Source: Actinomycetota bacterium | GTDB taxonomy: Bacteria; Actinomycetota; Thermoleophilia; Miltoncostaeales; Miltoncostaeaceae | Reading direction: 5' to 3' | DNA: 64,000 bases | Assembly: GCA_020636905.1 (NCBI GenBank) | Contig: JACJWX010000025.1 | Span: 62,001-126,000, forward strand | Shown: positions 7,490 to 15,933 of the stretch, piece by piece | Position numbering within the stretch: position 1 is the stretch's first letter | How the letters are laid out: each line of letters starts with the position of its first letter | Translations under genes and position numbers: made by a program | Notes under the pieces: model-generated | Seen by the model: only the letters and a program-made list of their open reading frames with translations | The model's database searches: none | Told to the model about the DNA's origin: nothing

Positions 7490-9604
7490 TCAGCGGCGAC
7501 GGACCGTGAAGCGGCCCACCAGCTGATCGAGCGTGCCGGCCGAGTCCGAGACACGCTTGGCCGCGGATGTCACCAGCTCCATGGAGGCCGAGGTCTCCTC
7601 GGTGCTGGCCGACACCTGCTGGGCCGCCGCGGCGTTCTCCTCGGAGATCGACGCGACCGCGTTCACCGAGTCGGTGGCGGATTCGGTACCGACGCGGAGG
7701 GCTCCCGCCGCCGAGGCGACGTGACCGACCTCGTCGGAGACCTCGCTGACGCGTTCGCGGATGACCTTGAACGCTCCGGCCGCGGCACCGACACGATCGG
7801 CACCCGTGCCGACCGCGGTGGTCCCGACCGCCATCGCCTCCACCGCGCGACCGCTCTCGGCCTGGATCTCGGCGATGAGCTGGGCGATCGACGCCGCCGA
7901 CTCCTGGGAACTCTCGGCGAGTTTCCGGACCTCGTCGGCGACCACCGCGAAGCCGCGACCGGCGTCGCCCGCTCGCGCGGCCTCGATGGCCGCGTTGAGG
8001 GCGAGCAGGTTCGTCTGCTCCGAGATGTTCGTGATGGTGTTCACGATGACGCCGATCTCCTCGGAGCGCGCCCCGAGGCTGGTGACCACCTCGCCGGCGT
8101 TGCCGACGGCGTCACGGATCGACGACATCGCGTCGTTGGCCTCGTCGAGGACCTTCGATCCGTCCTGCGCGGCGCTGTCGGCCACCTGCGCAGCCGCGGC
8201 GACCGCCTCGGCGCGTTCGGCGACCTGGCCCACACCCTCGCCGATCTCGAACACGGTCTCGGCGGCCTGCTGGGTGGTGCCGGCCTGCTCCGTGGCACCG
8301 GCGGCCACGCTCTCGATGGTGCTCGCGATCTCGTTGGTCGCGCTTGCCGCGCCGGAGGCTGCGGTCGAGAGTTCCTCGGCCGACCCCCGGAGCGAGCCGG
8401 AGTGCGACCCGACCTCGGCGATGATGGCCTCGAACTCGTCGAGCATCTCATCGAACGCGGTGCCGACCTCGCCGATCTCGTCGTGCCGACCGACGTTCGC
8501 GCGGGCCGTGAGGTCACCGCTGCTGCCGATGTGGCGGACCTGGTCGCGCAGGGCGACCAGCGGCTGGGACAGGCTGCGGGCCAGGTACCAGGCCGCAAGT
8601 CCGATCAGGCCGAACAGGATCAGTCCGGCGATGGACATCATCTTGACGATGGCGCCGATACCGACCGAAGTGCTGTGGGTCGCCACGGTCGTCCAGCCCA
8701 CGCCCGGATAGGTCTCGAAGCCCTCGCTGGGCGAGTAGCCGGACAACACTTTGCCCGATCCCGAGAGCGATCCTCCGTTGGCCTGGCCTGATCCGTCGGC
8801 GGCGAGCGCCGCGGCTGCCACGCCACCGTCTGCGACGCGCTCTTCGACAGTCAGCGCCTCGTCGGTGGTCGAGATGACGGTCCCGTTCTTGGCCAGCAGC
8901 GACACCTCGATGTGTTCGCCCTCCGCCTTCGCCCGTTCTTTGACGCTCTCGAGCACCACATGCATGAGCTCAACGTTCACCCGGTTGGTCCAGACGCCGA
9001 TGGTTTCACCTGCGTCGTTGTGGATGGGGTACGTGAAGCTCATCGCCGACGATTGTGCGCTGTCCTTGCCCCAGACCGCTTCGGTGAGCGGGTCCTTGTG
9101 CACATCCTCGACGAATGTCTTGCCGGCCTCGAGATCAGGGCTCATGGCAGTCTTAAACCATTCCGTCCCGGCCACGCTTTGCCCGATGAGCTTCCTGGTA
9201 CGGCTGCTGATGTCCTTGCCTTCGATGTCAACACCGTTCACGGCCTGAATACGGCCGCTGGCGTCGGCGACCACCATCAGGTTGTAGACGGGCGTGTAGA
9301 TGCCCATCATCGTGTCGATCCAGCGAGTCGCCTGCGCGCGGTTCATGCTCTTGGCGGAGCTACTCAGTGCGAACGCCTGCACGTCTCCGTACCGTTCGAA
9401 CAAGTTGCGGTCCAAGACGTCGCTCGTATTGACGGCGGCGCCGGTGAGGTACGCATCGGTGTTGTCCGTGAGCATCCCGGACATCACCCGGTACCCGCCG
9501 ATCCCGACGAGGAGCAGCGGCACGAGCCCTGCGACCAGCAGGGACGCGATCAGACGTTGCTTCAGCGTCAGGCGCTTCAGCCAATCCATTGGACGGAAAC
9601 CCAT
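7490..9604 (-). CDS. Methyl-accepting chemotaxis protein with extracellular sensor
   Basis: 704 residues from the ATG at 9604, which has AAGGAAG upstream; a longer frame begins at 9706 but has no SD. Order: short basic N-terminus, TM1 (~16-38), an extracellular dCache-like sensor (~40-330), TM2 (~350-370), HAMP (LVALRDQVRHIGSSGDLTAR region), then a long helical signalling domain with the conserved hairpin tip TNLLALNAAIEAARAG and GRGFAVVADEVRKLAE. It ends in FTVRRR with no CheR-docking pentapeptide. It would relay an external ligand signal to a CheA/CheW array; neither is encoded in the window, so it is an orphan receptor here. The ligand is unknown. Confidence 0.92.
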   Translation of the reverse strand: MGFRPMDWLKRLTLKQRLIASLLVAGLVPLLLVGIGGYRVMSGMLTDNTDAYLTGAAVNTSDVLDRNLFERYGDVQAFALSSSAKSMNRAQATRWIDTMMGIYTPVYNLMVVADASGRIQAVNGVDIEGKDISSRTRKLIGQSVAGTEWFKTAMSPDLEAGKTFVEDVHKDPLTEAVWGKDSAQSSAMSFTYPIHNDAGETIGVWTNRVNVELMHVVLESVKERAKAEGEHIEVSLLAKNGTVISTTDEALTVEERVADGGVAAAALAADGSGQANGGSLSGSGKVLSGYSPSEGFETYPGVGWTTVATHSTSVGIGAIVKMMSIAGLILFGLIGLAAWYLARSLSQPLVALRDQVRHIGSSGDLTARANVGRHDEIGEVGTAFDEMLDEFEAIIAEVGSHSGSLRGSAEELSTAASGAASATNEIASTIESVAAGATEQAGTTQQAAETVFEIGEGVGQVAERAEAVAAAAQVADSAAQDGSKVLDEANDAMSSIRDAVGNAGEVVTSLGARSEEIGVIVNTITNISEQTNLLALNAAIEAARAGDAGRGFAVVADEVRKLAESSQESAASIAQLIAEIQAESGRAVEAMAVGTTAVGTGADRVGAAAGAFKVIRERVSEVSDEVGHVASAAGALRVGTESATDSVNAVASISEENAAAAQQVSASTEETSASMELVTSAAKRVSDSAGTLDQLVGRFTVRRR

Positions 9605-9640
9605 CTTGCGTCTTCCTTGAGAGAGGGGTGAACGTCTCTT

Positions 9641-9668
9641 GTTTCGGCCGTATAGGCATACGAATTGA
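9641..9668 (-). promoter_or_regulatory. Possible sigma-28-type promoter for the chemoreceptor
   Basis: On the minus strand, TCAA (9665-9668), 16 nt, then GCCGAAAC (9641-9648), about 37 nt before the chemoreceptor ATG. The motility sigma consensus is roughly TAAA-N15-GCCGATAA, so this is a partial match (6 of 8 in the -10). Weak evidence. Confidence 0.25.
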
Positions 9669-9795
9669 GCACACGTGACCGCGCGCGACCGATCCTCTAC
9701 GTCCACCCGCCTCGCCCGGGCGATATCGAGGACGGACAGGTCGTCGCCGGGACCGTTCCGACGTCCGGTGTGCGGTCGGCCCTGCCGACCGCCCC

Positions 9796-11586
9796 CTACT
9801 CCGAGGCTTCCGAGCCCTCCGAGGACGGTTCCGGGCGGGGCGCCCTGGTGCGGATGCCGAGGTCGCGGAGCTGCAGGTCGTCCACCGGCGCCGGCGCCGC
9901 CGTCATGGGGTCCGCTCCGGTCGCCGTCTTGGGGAATGCGATCACGTCACGGATCGATGCCTCGCCGGCGAGCTGCATGACCATACGGTCGAGGCCGAGG
10001 GCGATCCCGCCGTGCGGCGGTGCGCCGAGTTCGAGGGCTCGGAGCAGGAAGCCGAAACGTGCCTCGGCCTCGCCGGCGTCCATGCCGATCAATTCCAGCA
10101 CCCGCTGCTGGAGGTCGGTGGAATGGATACGGATGCTGCCGCCGCCCAGCTCGGTGCCGTTCATGACGATGTCGTACGCCTGGGCCAGGGCGGTCGCGAG
10201 GTCCCCCTCGTCCTCGGGACGGGGAGCGGTGAAGGGATGATGAAGCGCGTCCCAGCGATCCTCGTCGGCGTTCCACTCCACGAGCGGGAAGTCGACGATC
10301 CAGACCGGCGCCCAGGTCCCCTCCGGGATGAGGCCGTACCGTTCGGCCCACCGCACCCGAAGTGTGCCGAGCACCTTCAGGGCCGCCTCAGGGGCATCGG
10401 CCACGAGCGCGATGAGGTCTCCCGCCGTGACGCCGAACGCCTCCGGAAGACCTTCCAGGAAGGGGGCCTTGATGGAGCTCCGCAGGCCACCCTTGTCGTC
10501 GGGAACGGCCCAGATGAGCCCGCCCGCACCGGCCAGCTGCGCGTCGGCGATGAGCCCGTCGAGGTCCTTGCGCGACATGTCGGCGCCGACACGCGGGATC
10601 ACGATGCCGCGAACGACGCCGCCCTTGCCGATGACCGACTCGAACACGCCGAACCCGGACCCGCCGGCCGCCTCGGTCCAGTCCTGGATGGGGACCTCGA
10701 AGCGGAGGTCGGGACGGTCGCTGCCGTAGCGCTCCATCGCGTCGGCGTAGGTCATGCGCGGGAACGGACGGGGCAGGTCGATGCCGACCTGGTTCCAGGC
10801 CGCGACGAGCACGTCCTCGATCAGATCCTGGATCTGCCGCGGTTCGACGAACGACGCCTCGACGTCGATCTGTGTGAACTCCGGCTGACGATCGGCGCGC
10901 AGGTCCTCATCGCGGAAGCAGCGCGCCACCTGGTAGTAGCGCTCGATGCCACCGACCATGAGCAGCTGCTTGAAGAGCTGCGGGCTCTGGGGAAGGGCAT
11001 AGAAGCTCCCCCGCTGCAGCCGGCTGGGCACCAGGAAGTCTCGCGCGCCCTCCGGCGTCGACCTGGTCAGCAGCGGCGTCTCGACCTCGAGGAAGTCTTC
11101 GCCCTCGAGCACCTCGCGGATGGCCCGGAGCACGCGTCCGCGCAGCTCCATCGCCGCCAGCCGGCGGGGGCGGCGCAGGTCGAGGTAGCGGTGGGTCAGG
11201 CGGATGTCCTCGCCTGCCTCGGTGTGTTCGTCCTCCACCGAGAACGGGAGCGGCGCGGCCGACGCAAGCACGGTCAGCTCCCGGACGTGGAGTTCGACCT
11301 CTCCCGTCGGGATGCGCGGGTTGACGGTCTCGGCGTCGCGCTCGGTGAGGTGGCCGCTGACCGACAGCACGTCTTCGGGCGACAGATGCTGCGCGCGAAC
11401 GTGGGCGTCGCCGGCGTCCGGGTGGAACACCAGCTGCAGCACCCCGCTGCGATCGCGGAGATCGATGAACACCACACCACCATGGTCACGGCGGCGATGA
11501 ACCCATCCGGCGACGCGAACCTCGTCGCCCCGGGCGTCGGCCGCACCGATGCAGGTATGCGTGCGGTATCGATCCGCTCCGATCAC
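9796..11586 (-). CDS. aspS: Aspartyl-tRNA synthetase
   Basis: 596 residues; attaches Asp to tRNA-Asp (and possibly tRNA-Asn if the organism lacks AsnRS). An OB-fold anticodon domain (GWVHRRRDHGGVVFIDLRD) comes first. The class II catalytic core follows with motif 2 (YQVARCFRDEDLRADRQPEF) and motif 3 (GGIALGLDRMVM), with the bacterial GAD insertion between. The start is a GTG at 11586 whose GTGA overlaps the hisS TGA, so translation is coupled. The C-terminal tail is short, polar and variable. The gene order hisS-aspS is common in bacteria. Confidence 0.97.
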   Translation of the reverse strand: MIGADRYRTHTCIGAADARGDEVRVAGWVHRRRDHGGVVFIDLRDRSGVLQLVFHPDAGDAHVRAQHLSPEDVLSVSGHLTERDAETVNPRIPTGEVELHVRELTVLASAAPLPFSVEDEHTEAGEDIRLTHRYLDLRRPRRLAAMELRGRVLRAIREVLEGEDFLEVETPLLTRSTPEGARDFLVPSRLQRGSFYALPQSPQLFKQLLMVGGIERYYQVARCFRDEDLRADRQPEFTQIDVEASFVEPRQIQDLIEDVLVAAWNQVGIDLPRPFPRMTYADAMERYGSDRPDLRFEVPIQDWTEAAGGSGFGVFESVIGKGGVVRGIVIPRVGADMSRKDLDGLIADAQLAGAGGLIWAVPDDKGGLRSSIKAPFLEGLPEAFGVTAGDLIALVADAPEAALKVLGTLRVRWAERYGLIPEGTWAPVWIVDFPLVEWNADEDRWDALHHPFTAPRPEDEGDLATALAQAYDIVMNGTELGGGSIRIHSTDLQQRVLELIGMDAGEAEARFGFLLRALELGAPPHGGIALGLDRMVMQLAGEASIRDVIAFPKTATGADPMTAAPAPVDDLQLRDLGIRTRAPRPEPSSEGSEASE

Positions 11587-12830
11587 AGTCTGTCCTCCAG
11601 CTCGTTCAACGGGACCTCGGTCTGGTCGCCCGCGGTCATGTCTCGGATGACCGCCACGCCGGCGTCCCACTCCCGGTCGCCAATGATGACGGTGGTCGCG
11701 GCGCCCATCCCGGCGGCACGCCGCATCATGCCCTTCATTCCCCGCCCGGCGTAGTCCGTCTCGCACGTCCGCCCGGCCCGGCGCAGCCGCGCGATCACCG
11801 GGAACACGTGCGCGCGCGCCTCGTCCCCGCTGACGGCGAAGAAGACGTCGATCGCCCCGTCGGGGGTGGCGCCCTCTCCGGCGGTGAGCGCCAGCACGAT
11901 CCGTTCGATGCCCGTCCCGAAGCCGATTCCCGGGCTGGGCTGGCCGCCGAGCTGCTCGACGAGGCCGTCGTAGCGGCCGCCTCCGCCGATGCCGCTCTGG
12001 GCCCCCAGACGGTCACAGGTGAACTCGAACACCGTGTGGGTGTAGTAGTCGAGGCCCCGGACGAGGTCGCGGTCCTCCTCGTAGGCGACGCCGGCCGCGT
12101 CGAGGGCGGCGAGGACCGTGGCGTGGTGCGCGGCGGCAGCGGGGCTGAGCGAATCGGCCAGCCGCGGGGCGTCCACCATCACCGCCTGTACGGCCGGATC
12201 CTTGCTGTCGAAGAGGCGCATGGGATTCTCCTGCGCGCGCTCACGGGCGTCCGCCGGAAGGTCGGCGCTCGCCAGGTGGGCGAGCAGCCGCTCCCGGTAC
12301 GGGCCCCGCGTGTCGGCGTCACCGAGCGTGCCGACGCGCAGCCGCACCCCGGGCACCCCGAGCTCGTCGTAGAGCATCTGGAGCATGCAGATCACCTCGG
12401 CGTCCAGGCGGGGATCGTCGCTCCCGATGGCCTCGGCGCCGAGCTGGACGTGTTCACGGAACCGCCCGGCCTGGGGGGCCTCGTAGCGGAACATGGGGCC
12501 CGTGTACCAGAGCTTCACCGGCAGCGGCAGCTTGTGCATGCCGTGCTGCACGAACGCCCGCACCACCCCCGCGGTCCCCTCGGGGCGCAGGGTGATCGAG
12601 CGGCCGCCGCGATCCTCGAAGGTGTACATCTCCTTGCGCACGATGTCGGTGCTGGCCCCGACGCCGCGCTGGAACACCTCGGTGTGCTCGAACGTCGGGG
12701 TCGTGATGTGTCCGAACCCGTGCCGGGCGAAGACCGACGCGGCCGTCGCGACGACGTGGTCGCGCAGTCGATGTTCGTCCGGAAGCACGTCGCGTGTCCC
12801 GCGCGGTGCCTCCAGGCGCGGCCTACTCAT
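11583..12830 (-). CDS. hisS: Histidyl-tRNA synthetase
   Basis: 415 residues, the normal length. It starts MSRPRLEAPRGTRDVLPDE. Class II motif 2 and histidine motifs are intact (TLRPEGTAGVVRAF, FRYEAPQAGR, LVRGLDYYTHTVFEF, GGGGRYDGLVEQLGG, GFGTGIERI). The C-terminal anticodon-binding domain has the usual alpha/beta pattern (DVFFAVSGDEA onward). Its ATG overlaps the end of the preceding small membrane gene by 8 nt, and its stop overlaps the aspS GTG, so it is the middle of a compact operon. Confidence 0.97.
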   Translation of the reverse strand: MSRPRLEAPRGTRDVLPDEHRLRDHVVATAASVFARHGFGHITTPTFEHTEVFQRGVGASTDIVRKEMYTFEDRGGRSITLRPEGTAGVVRAFVQHGMHKLPLPVKLWYTGPMFRYEAPQAGRFREHVQLGAEAIGSDDPRLDAEVICMLQMLYDELGVPGVRLRVGTLGDADTRGPYRERLLAHLASADLPADARERAQENPMRLFDSKDPAVQAVMVDAPRLADSLSPAAAAHHATVLAALDAAGVAYEEDRDLVRGLDYYTHTVFEFTCDRLGAQSGIGGGGRYDGLVEQLGGQPSPGIGFGTGIERIVLALTAGEGATPDGAIDVFFAVSGDEARAHVFPVIARLRRAGRTCETDYAGRGMKGMMRRAAGMGAATTVIIGDREWDAGVAVIRDMTAGDQTEVPLNELEDRL

Positions 12831-13230
12831 CCGGAGTGCGTCCCGTCCTCGCCTGCCACTTCCGCAGTTGCGCGCGATACCGCCAGCGGTCGATGAGGTA
12901 CCCCAGCGGGAGCATGATCGCCAGGCCCAGGAGCGAGATCGCCGCCGCGGGGAGCGGATCGGTCCTGAGCAGGAGCACCAGGAACAGGTAGTAGACCGCG
13001 ACGATCAGCCCGGCGCGCACCGCCACGCTCCGGAACGACGGCGGGATCGGCTCCTGCGATCCGCCCCGGGGCCGCTTCGGTCGCGGAGGACGTCCCGACC
13101 GGGTCGAGGGGCTCGTCTCCTGGCGGATGGTCTTCGGGCTGTGGGCCGGCGGCGGGCCGGCGCCAGGACGCCGTCGTCTGCGCTTGGCGATCGTCAGTCT
13201 CCTCTCGTGGTGTCGCGGAACGCCGGGCAC
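12823..13230 (-). CDS. Small basic membrane protein, two TM segments
   Basis: Up to 135 residues from a GTG at 13230 that lies inside the end of the formimidoyltransferase gene. A good SD (GAGAGGAG) sits near 13200, but no normal start codon follows in frame, so the true start is uncertain. The N-terminal ~60 residues are strongly basic and Pro-rich (AKRRRRRPGAG). Two hydrophobic segments follow (LIVAVYYLFLVLLL and AAAISLLGLAIMLPLGYLI), then a basic tail (RWRYRAQLRKWQ). Function unknown. It lies in the operon upstream of hisS and overlaps it. Confidence 0.6.
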   Translation of the reverse strand: MPGVPRHHERRLTIAKRRRRRPGAGPPPAHSPKTIRQETSPSTRSGRPPRPKRPRGGSQEPIPPSFRSVAVRAGLIVAVYYLFLVLLLRTDPLPAAAISLLGLAIMLPLGYLIDRWRYRAQLRKWQARTGRTPDE

Positions 13231-14099
13231 TGGGCTTCGAGCACGTCGGCCGCGGTGAACCGCGGCAGCCCGAGCGTGGCGGGGCTCGGCCCGCTGATGA
13301 ACCTGCGCGAGACGAGTCCGACGAGCTCGGAGTCTCCCAGGCGCACACCAAGGCGGTCGGCCTCACGGCGCACGGCGTCCATCACGCGCCAGGGCGGGTA
13401 GCGATCCGGCTGCTCGATGTTCATCGAGAGCTGCGTGACCCCGGCCTCGGGCAGGTACCAGCCCATCGCGCGGACCCCGGGCAGACCGCCTCCCGATTCG
13501 CGGACCCGGTCGGCGATGGCCCGCGCTTCGGCCACCGACGCCTCGGGCAACCACACGTTCCAGGCGACCAGCGGATCGCGCACCCCCACGAGCACGCAGC
13601 CCGCGGTGGGATGCAGCCGCGGCGGCCCCGCATCCGGACGGATCTCGCCACGGTCGAGCGCATCGCCGAGCCCGTCGATCCCGCCCGCCCGGAAGTGATG
13701 GGGGCGGACCCGGTCGGGGTCGGTGGCGATGGCGCCGTAGAGGAACACCGGAATCCCGAGTCCCCAGCCGATGCGCTCGGCCAGCCCATGCGCAACCTCG
13801 GCGGCGATCAGCTCGTCGTCCGGCCCCATCACGACCAGCGGCGCGACGTCCAGGGCCCCGACACGGGGATGCGCGCCCCGCTTCCAGCGGAGGTCGATGT
13901 GTTGCAGGCACGCCTCGGCCAGCGCGAACAGCGCGTCCTGCACCCCCATCGGATCGCCCGCGATCGTGAGGACGGTCCGATCGTGGTCGGGGTCGGAATG
14001 GCGATCCAGCACACGGGCCCCGGGGACGCGGCATGCCTCGGTGAGGGCCTCGACGACCTCCAGATCGCGGCCCTCGCTGCAGTTCGGGACGGCGAGCAC
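13194..14099 (-). CDS. ftcD: Glutamate formimidoyltransferase
   Basis: 301 residues, matching the single-domain bacterial enzyme. It transfers the formimino group of N-formimino-glutamate to tetrahydrofolate, the last step of one histidine-degradation route. N-terminal signature: VLAVPNCSEGRD, then RVLDRHSDPDHDRTVLT, WKRGAHPRVGALDVAPLV and FLYGAIATDP. All are typical of the FTCD N- and C-subdomains. There is no cyclodeaminase domain and no hut gene nearby, so the pathway context is not shown. The start is the GTG at 14099; the frame is open further but antisense to the ABC operator region, without an SD. It is first in the operon leading to hisS and aspS. Confidence 0.88.
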   Translation of the reverse strand: MLAVPNCSEGRDLEVVEALTEACRVPGARVLDRHSDPDHDRTVLTIAGDPMGVQDALFALAEACLQHIDLRWKRGAHPRVGALDVAPLVVMGPDDELIAAEVAHGLAERIGWGLGIPVFLYGAIATDPDRVRPHHFRAGGIDGLGDALDRGEIRPDAGPPRLHPTAGCVLVGVRDPLVAWNVWLPEASVAEARAIADRVRESGGGLPGVRAMGWYLPEAGVTQLSMNIEQPDRYPPWRVMDAVRREADRLGVRLGDSELVGLVSRRFISGPSPATLGLPRFTAADVLEAQCPAFRDTTRGD

Positions 14100-14162
14100 C
14101 GTGGCGTCCGTCCGCCCGCCGTCGAACCTGTCACCCTCTCGGGATGCCGTTGCTGCTGACGC

Positions 14163-14182
14163 TATACTGTTCACCGGTGAAC
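14163..14182 (+). promoter_or_regulatory. -10 box with adjoining perfect 14-bp palindrome
   Basis: TATACT (14163-14168) is followed immediately by GTTCACC-GGTGAAC (14169-14182), a perfect 14-bp palindrome located where transcription should begin. It lies in the divergent gap between ftcD and the ABC exporter, 8 nt before the exporter start. The position is classic for a dimeric repressor (TetR/MarR/GntR type); the regulator is unknown. Confidence 0.5.
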
Positions 14183-14190
14183 TACCTGTG

Positions 14191-15933
14191 ATGATCCTGC
14201 TTCGACTTCTGAGCTTCCTGCGCCCGTACCGCGCCCGGGTGATTCTCACCGCGCTGTTCGCGATCGGGTTGATGGCGTGCACCGTCACCTTGCCATACCT
14301 CACCGGCCGGGTGATCGACGACGTGCTGCGAAGCGGCGATCGCGGGGCGCTCCCTCCCCTGCTCGCCATCATCCTGGTGGTCATCACGCTGCGATTCGTG
14401 CTGGGACTGGCGCGGCGCGTCGTGTCGGGGCAGGTCAGCCTGGGCGTCGAGTTCGATCTCCGCGACCTGGTGTTCGGCCACGTGCAGCGACTGTCGTTCG
14501 CCTTCTTCGACCGCATGCCGGTGGGCCAGCTCATGTCCAGGGCCACGAGCGACCTGCAGATCGTCCGGTTCTTCCTGGGCTACGGGCTCGTGTTCATGTT
14601 CATGAACCTGTTCACGCTGCTGCTCATCACCGGCATCCTGCTGTGGCTCAACCCGGTGCTCGCGGTGATGTCGCTGATGGTCGGGCCGGCGCTCGCCGCG
14701 GTGGCCATCAGGTACTCGCGCAGGACCGCCCCGGTGCGGGTCGACGTGCAGCAGCGGGTGGCCGAGGTCACCGAGGCCGCTGAGGAGAGCATGGTCGGCA
14801 TCCGCGTGGTGAAGGCGTTCGGCCGGGAGGCCGATCGCACCCAGCGGTTCACCGGGACGGCCCGGCGCGCCTTCGACCGCAGCATGGACGCCAACCGCCT
14901 CGAGTCGTTCTACCAGCCGATCATGGGGCTGCTGCCCAGCCTGGGGCTGGCGGTGGTGCTGCTCTACGGCGGCTCGCTCGCCATCAACGGGAAGATGACC
15001 CTTGGCGAGTTCGTGCAGTTCTACCTCTACCTGTCGATGCTCATGGGCCCGTTCCGCTTCGCCGGGATGCTCGTGGGACAGGGCCAGCGCGCCGTCGCCG
15101 GCGGGAAGCGCATCTTCGAGATCATCGACGCGGTTCCCGATGTGGCGGAACCGGAGCGGCCTCGCCCGATGCCCGACGGCCCCGGCGACATCCGCTTCGC
15201 CTCGGCGTCCTTCGGGTATTCCGAGGACCGCACGGTGCTGCACGACATCGACCTGCACATCCCCGCGGGTACGACGGTCGCGCTGATCGGTCCCACCGGC
15301 TCCGGCAAGACCACCCTCACCGAACTCGTCCCCCGCTACTACGACGTCACCGACGGGCGGGTCCTGATCGACGGCGTCGATGTCCGCGAGGTCTCCCTCC
15401 ACGACCTGCGCCACCACGTCGGCGTGGTCTCCCAGGAGCCGTTCCTGTTCTCGACCTCGGTGCGGGAGAACATCGCCTACGGGCGCCCCGACGCGACGCC
15501 GGAACAGGTCGAGGACGCCGCGGTGCTGGCACGCGCCGACGAGTTCATCCGCGCCCTCCCGGACGGCTACGACACCGTCATCGGCGAGCGGGGCTACTCA
15601 CTCTCGGGCGGGCAGCGCCAGCGCCTCGCCATCGCGCGCGCCGTGCTCACCGACCCCCGCATCCTGATCCTGGACGAGGCCACCGCGTCGGTGGACGCCA
15701 GCACCGAGCGCGAAATCCAGCAGGCGCTCGCGGCGGTCATGGCCGGGCGCACCACGATCATCATCGCCCACCGCCTCTCCACCATCCGCCTGGCCAACGA
15801 GCTGATCGTGCTCGACCACGGCCGGGTGGTCGCCCGCGGTACCCACGACGAGCTCTATGCCGACAACGCGCTGTACCGCGAGATCCATGATGGCGGCCTC
15901 GCCCGCCCCGACCTGGTGCTGGGAGAGTCATGA
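14191..15933 (+). CDS. ABC exporter half-transporter, first subunit
   Basis: 580 residues, an ABCB/MsbA-type half transporter: an N-terminal six-helix domain (~1-310) and a C-terminal ATPase. Nucleotide-site motifs are complete: Walker A GPTGSGKTT, signature LSGGQ, Walker B ILILDEATASVD, H-loop AHRLST. It starts at the ATG at 14191; a GTG directly before it is also possible. Its TGA overlaps the ATG of the next gene (ATGA), so the two are expected to form a heterodimer. The substrate (drug, lipid or peptide) cannot be read from sequence. A palindromic operator just upstream suggests control by an inducer. Confidence 0.95.
   Translation: MILLRLLSFLRPYRARVILTALFAIGLMACTVTLPYLTGRVIDDVLRSGDRGALPPLLAIILVVITLRFVLGLARRVVSGQVSLGVEFDLRDLVFGHVQRLSFAFFDRMPVGQLMSRATSDLQIVRFFLGYGLVFMFMNLFTLLLITGILLWLNPVLAVMSLMVGPALAAVAIRYSRRTAPVRVDVQQRVAEVTEAAEESMVGIRVVKAFGREADRTQRFTGTARRAFDRSMDANRLESFYQPIMGLLPSLGLAVVLLYGGSLAINGKMTLGEFVQFYLYLSMLMGPFRFAGMLVGQGQRAVAGGKRIFEIIDAVPDVAEPERPRPMPDGPGDIRFASASFGYSEDRTVLHDIDLHIPAGTTVALIGPTGSGKTTLTELVPRYYDVTDGRVLIDGVDVREVSLHDLRHHVGVVSQEPFLFSTSVRENIAYGRPDATPEQVEDAAVLARADEFIRALPDGYDTVIGERGYSLSGGQRQRLAIARAVLTDPRILILDEATASVDASTEREIQQALAAVMAGRTTIIIAHRLSTIRLANELIVLDHGRVVARGTHDELYADNALYREIHDGGLARPDLVLGES

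Noticed and set aside
14182..15417. Minus-strand open frame opposite the first ABC subunit
   Set aside because: Its sequence is the reverse of the transporter (Arg/His/Asp-rich, no fold pattern). The plus frame has all ABC motifs.
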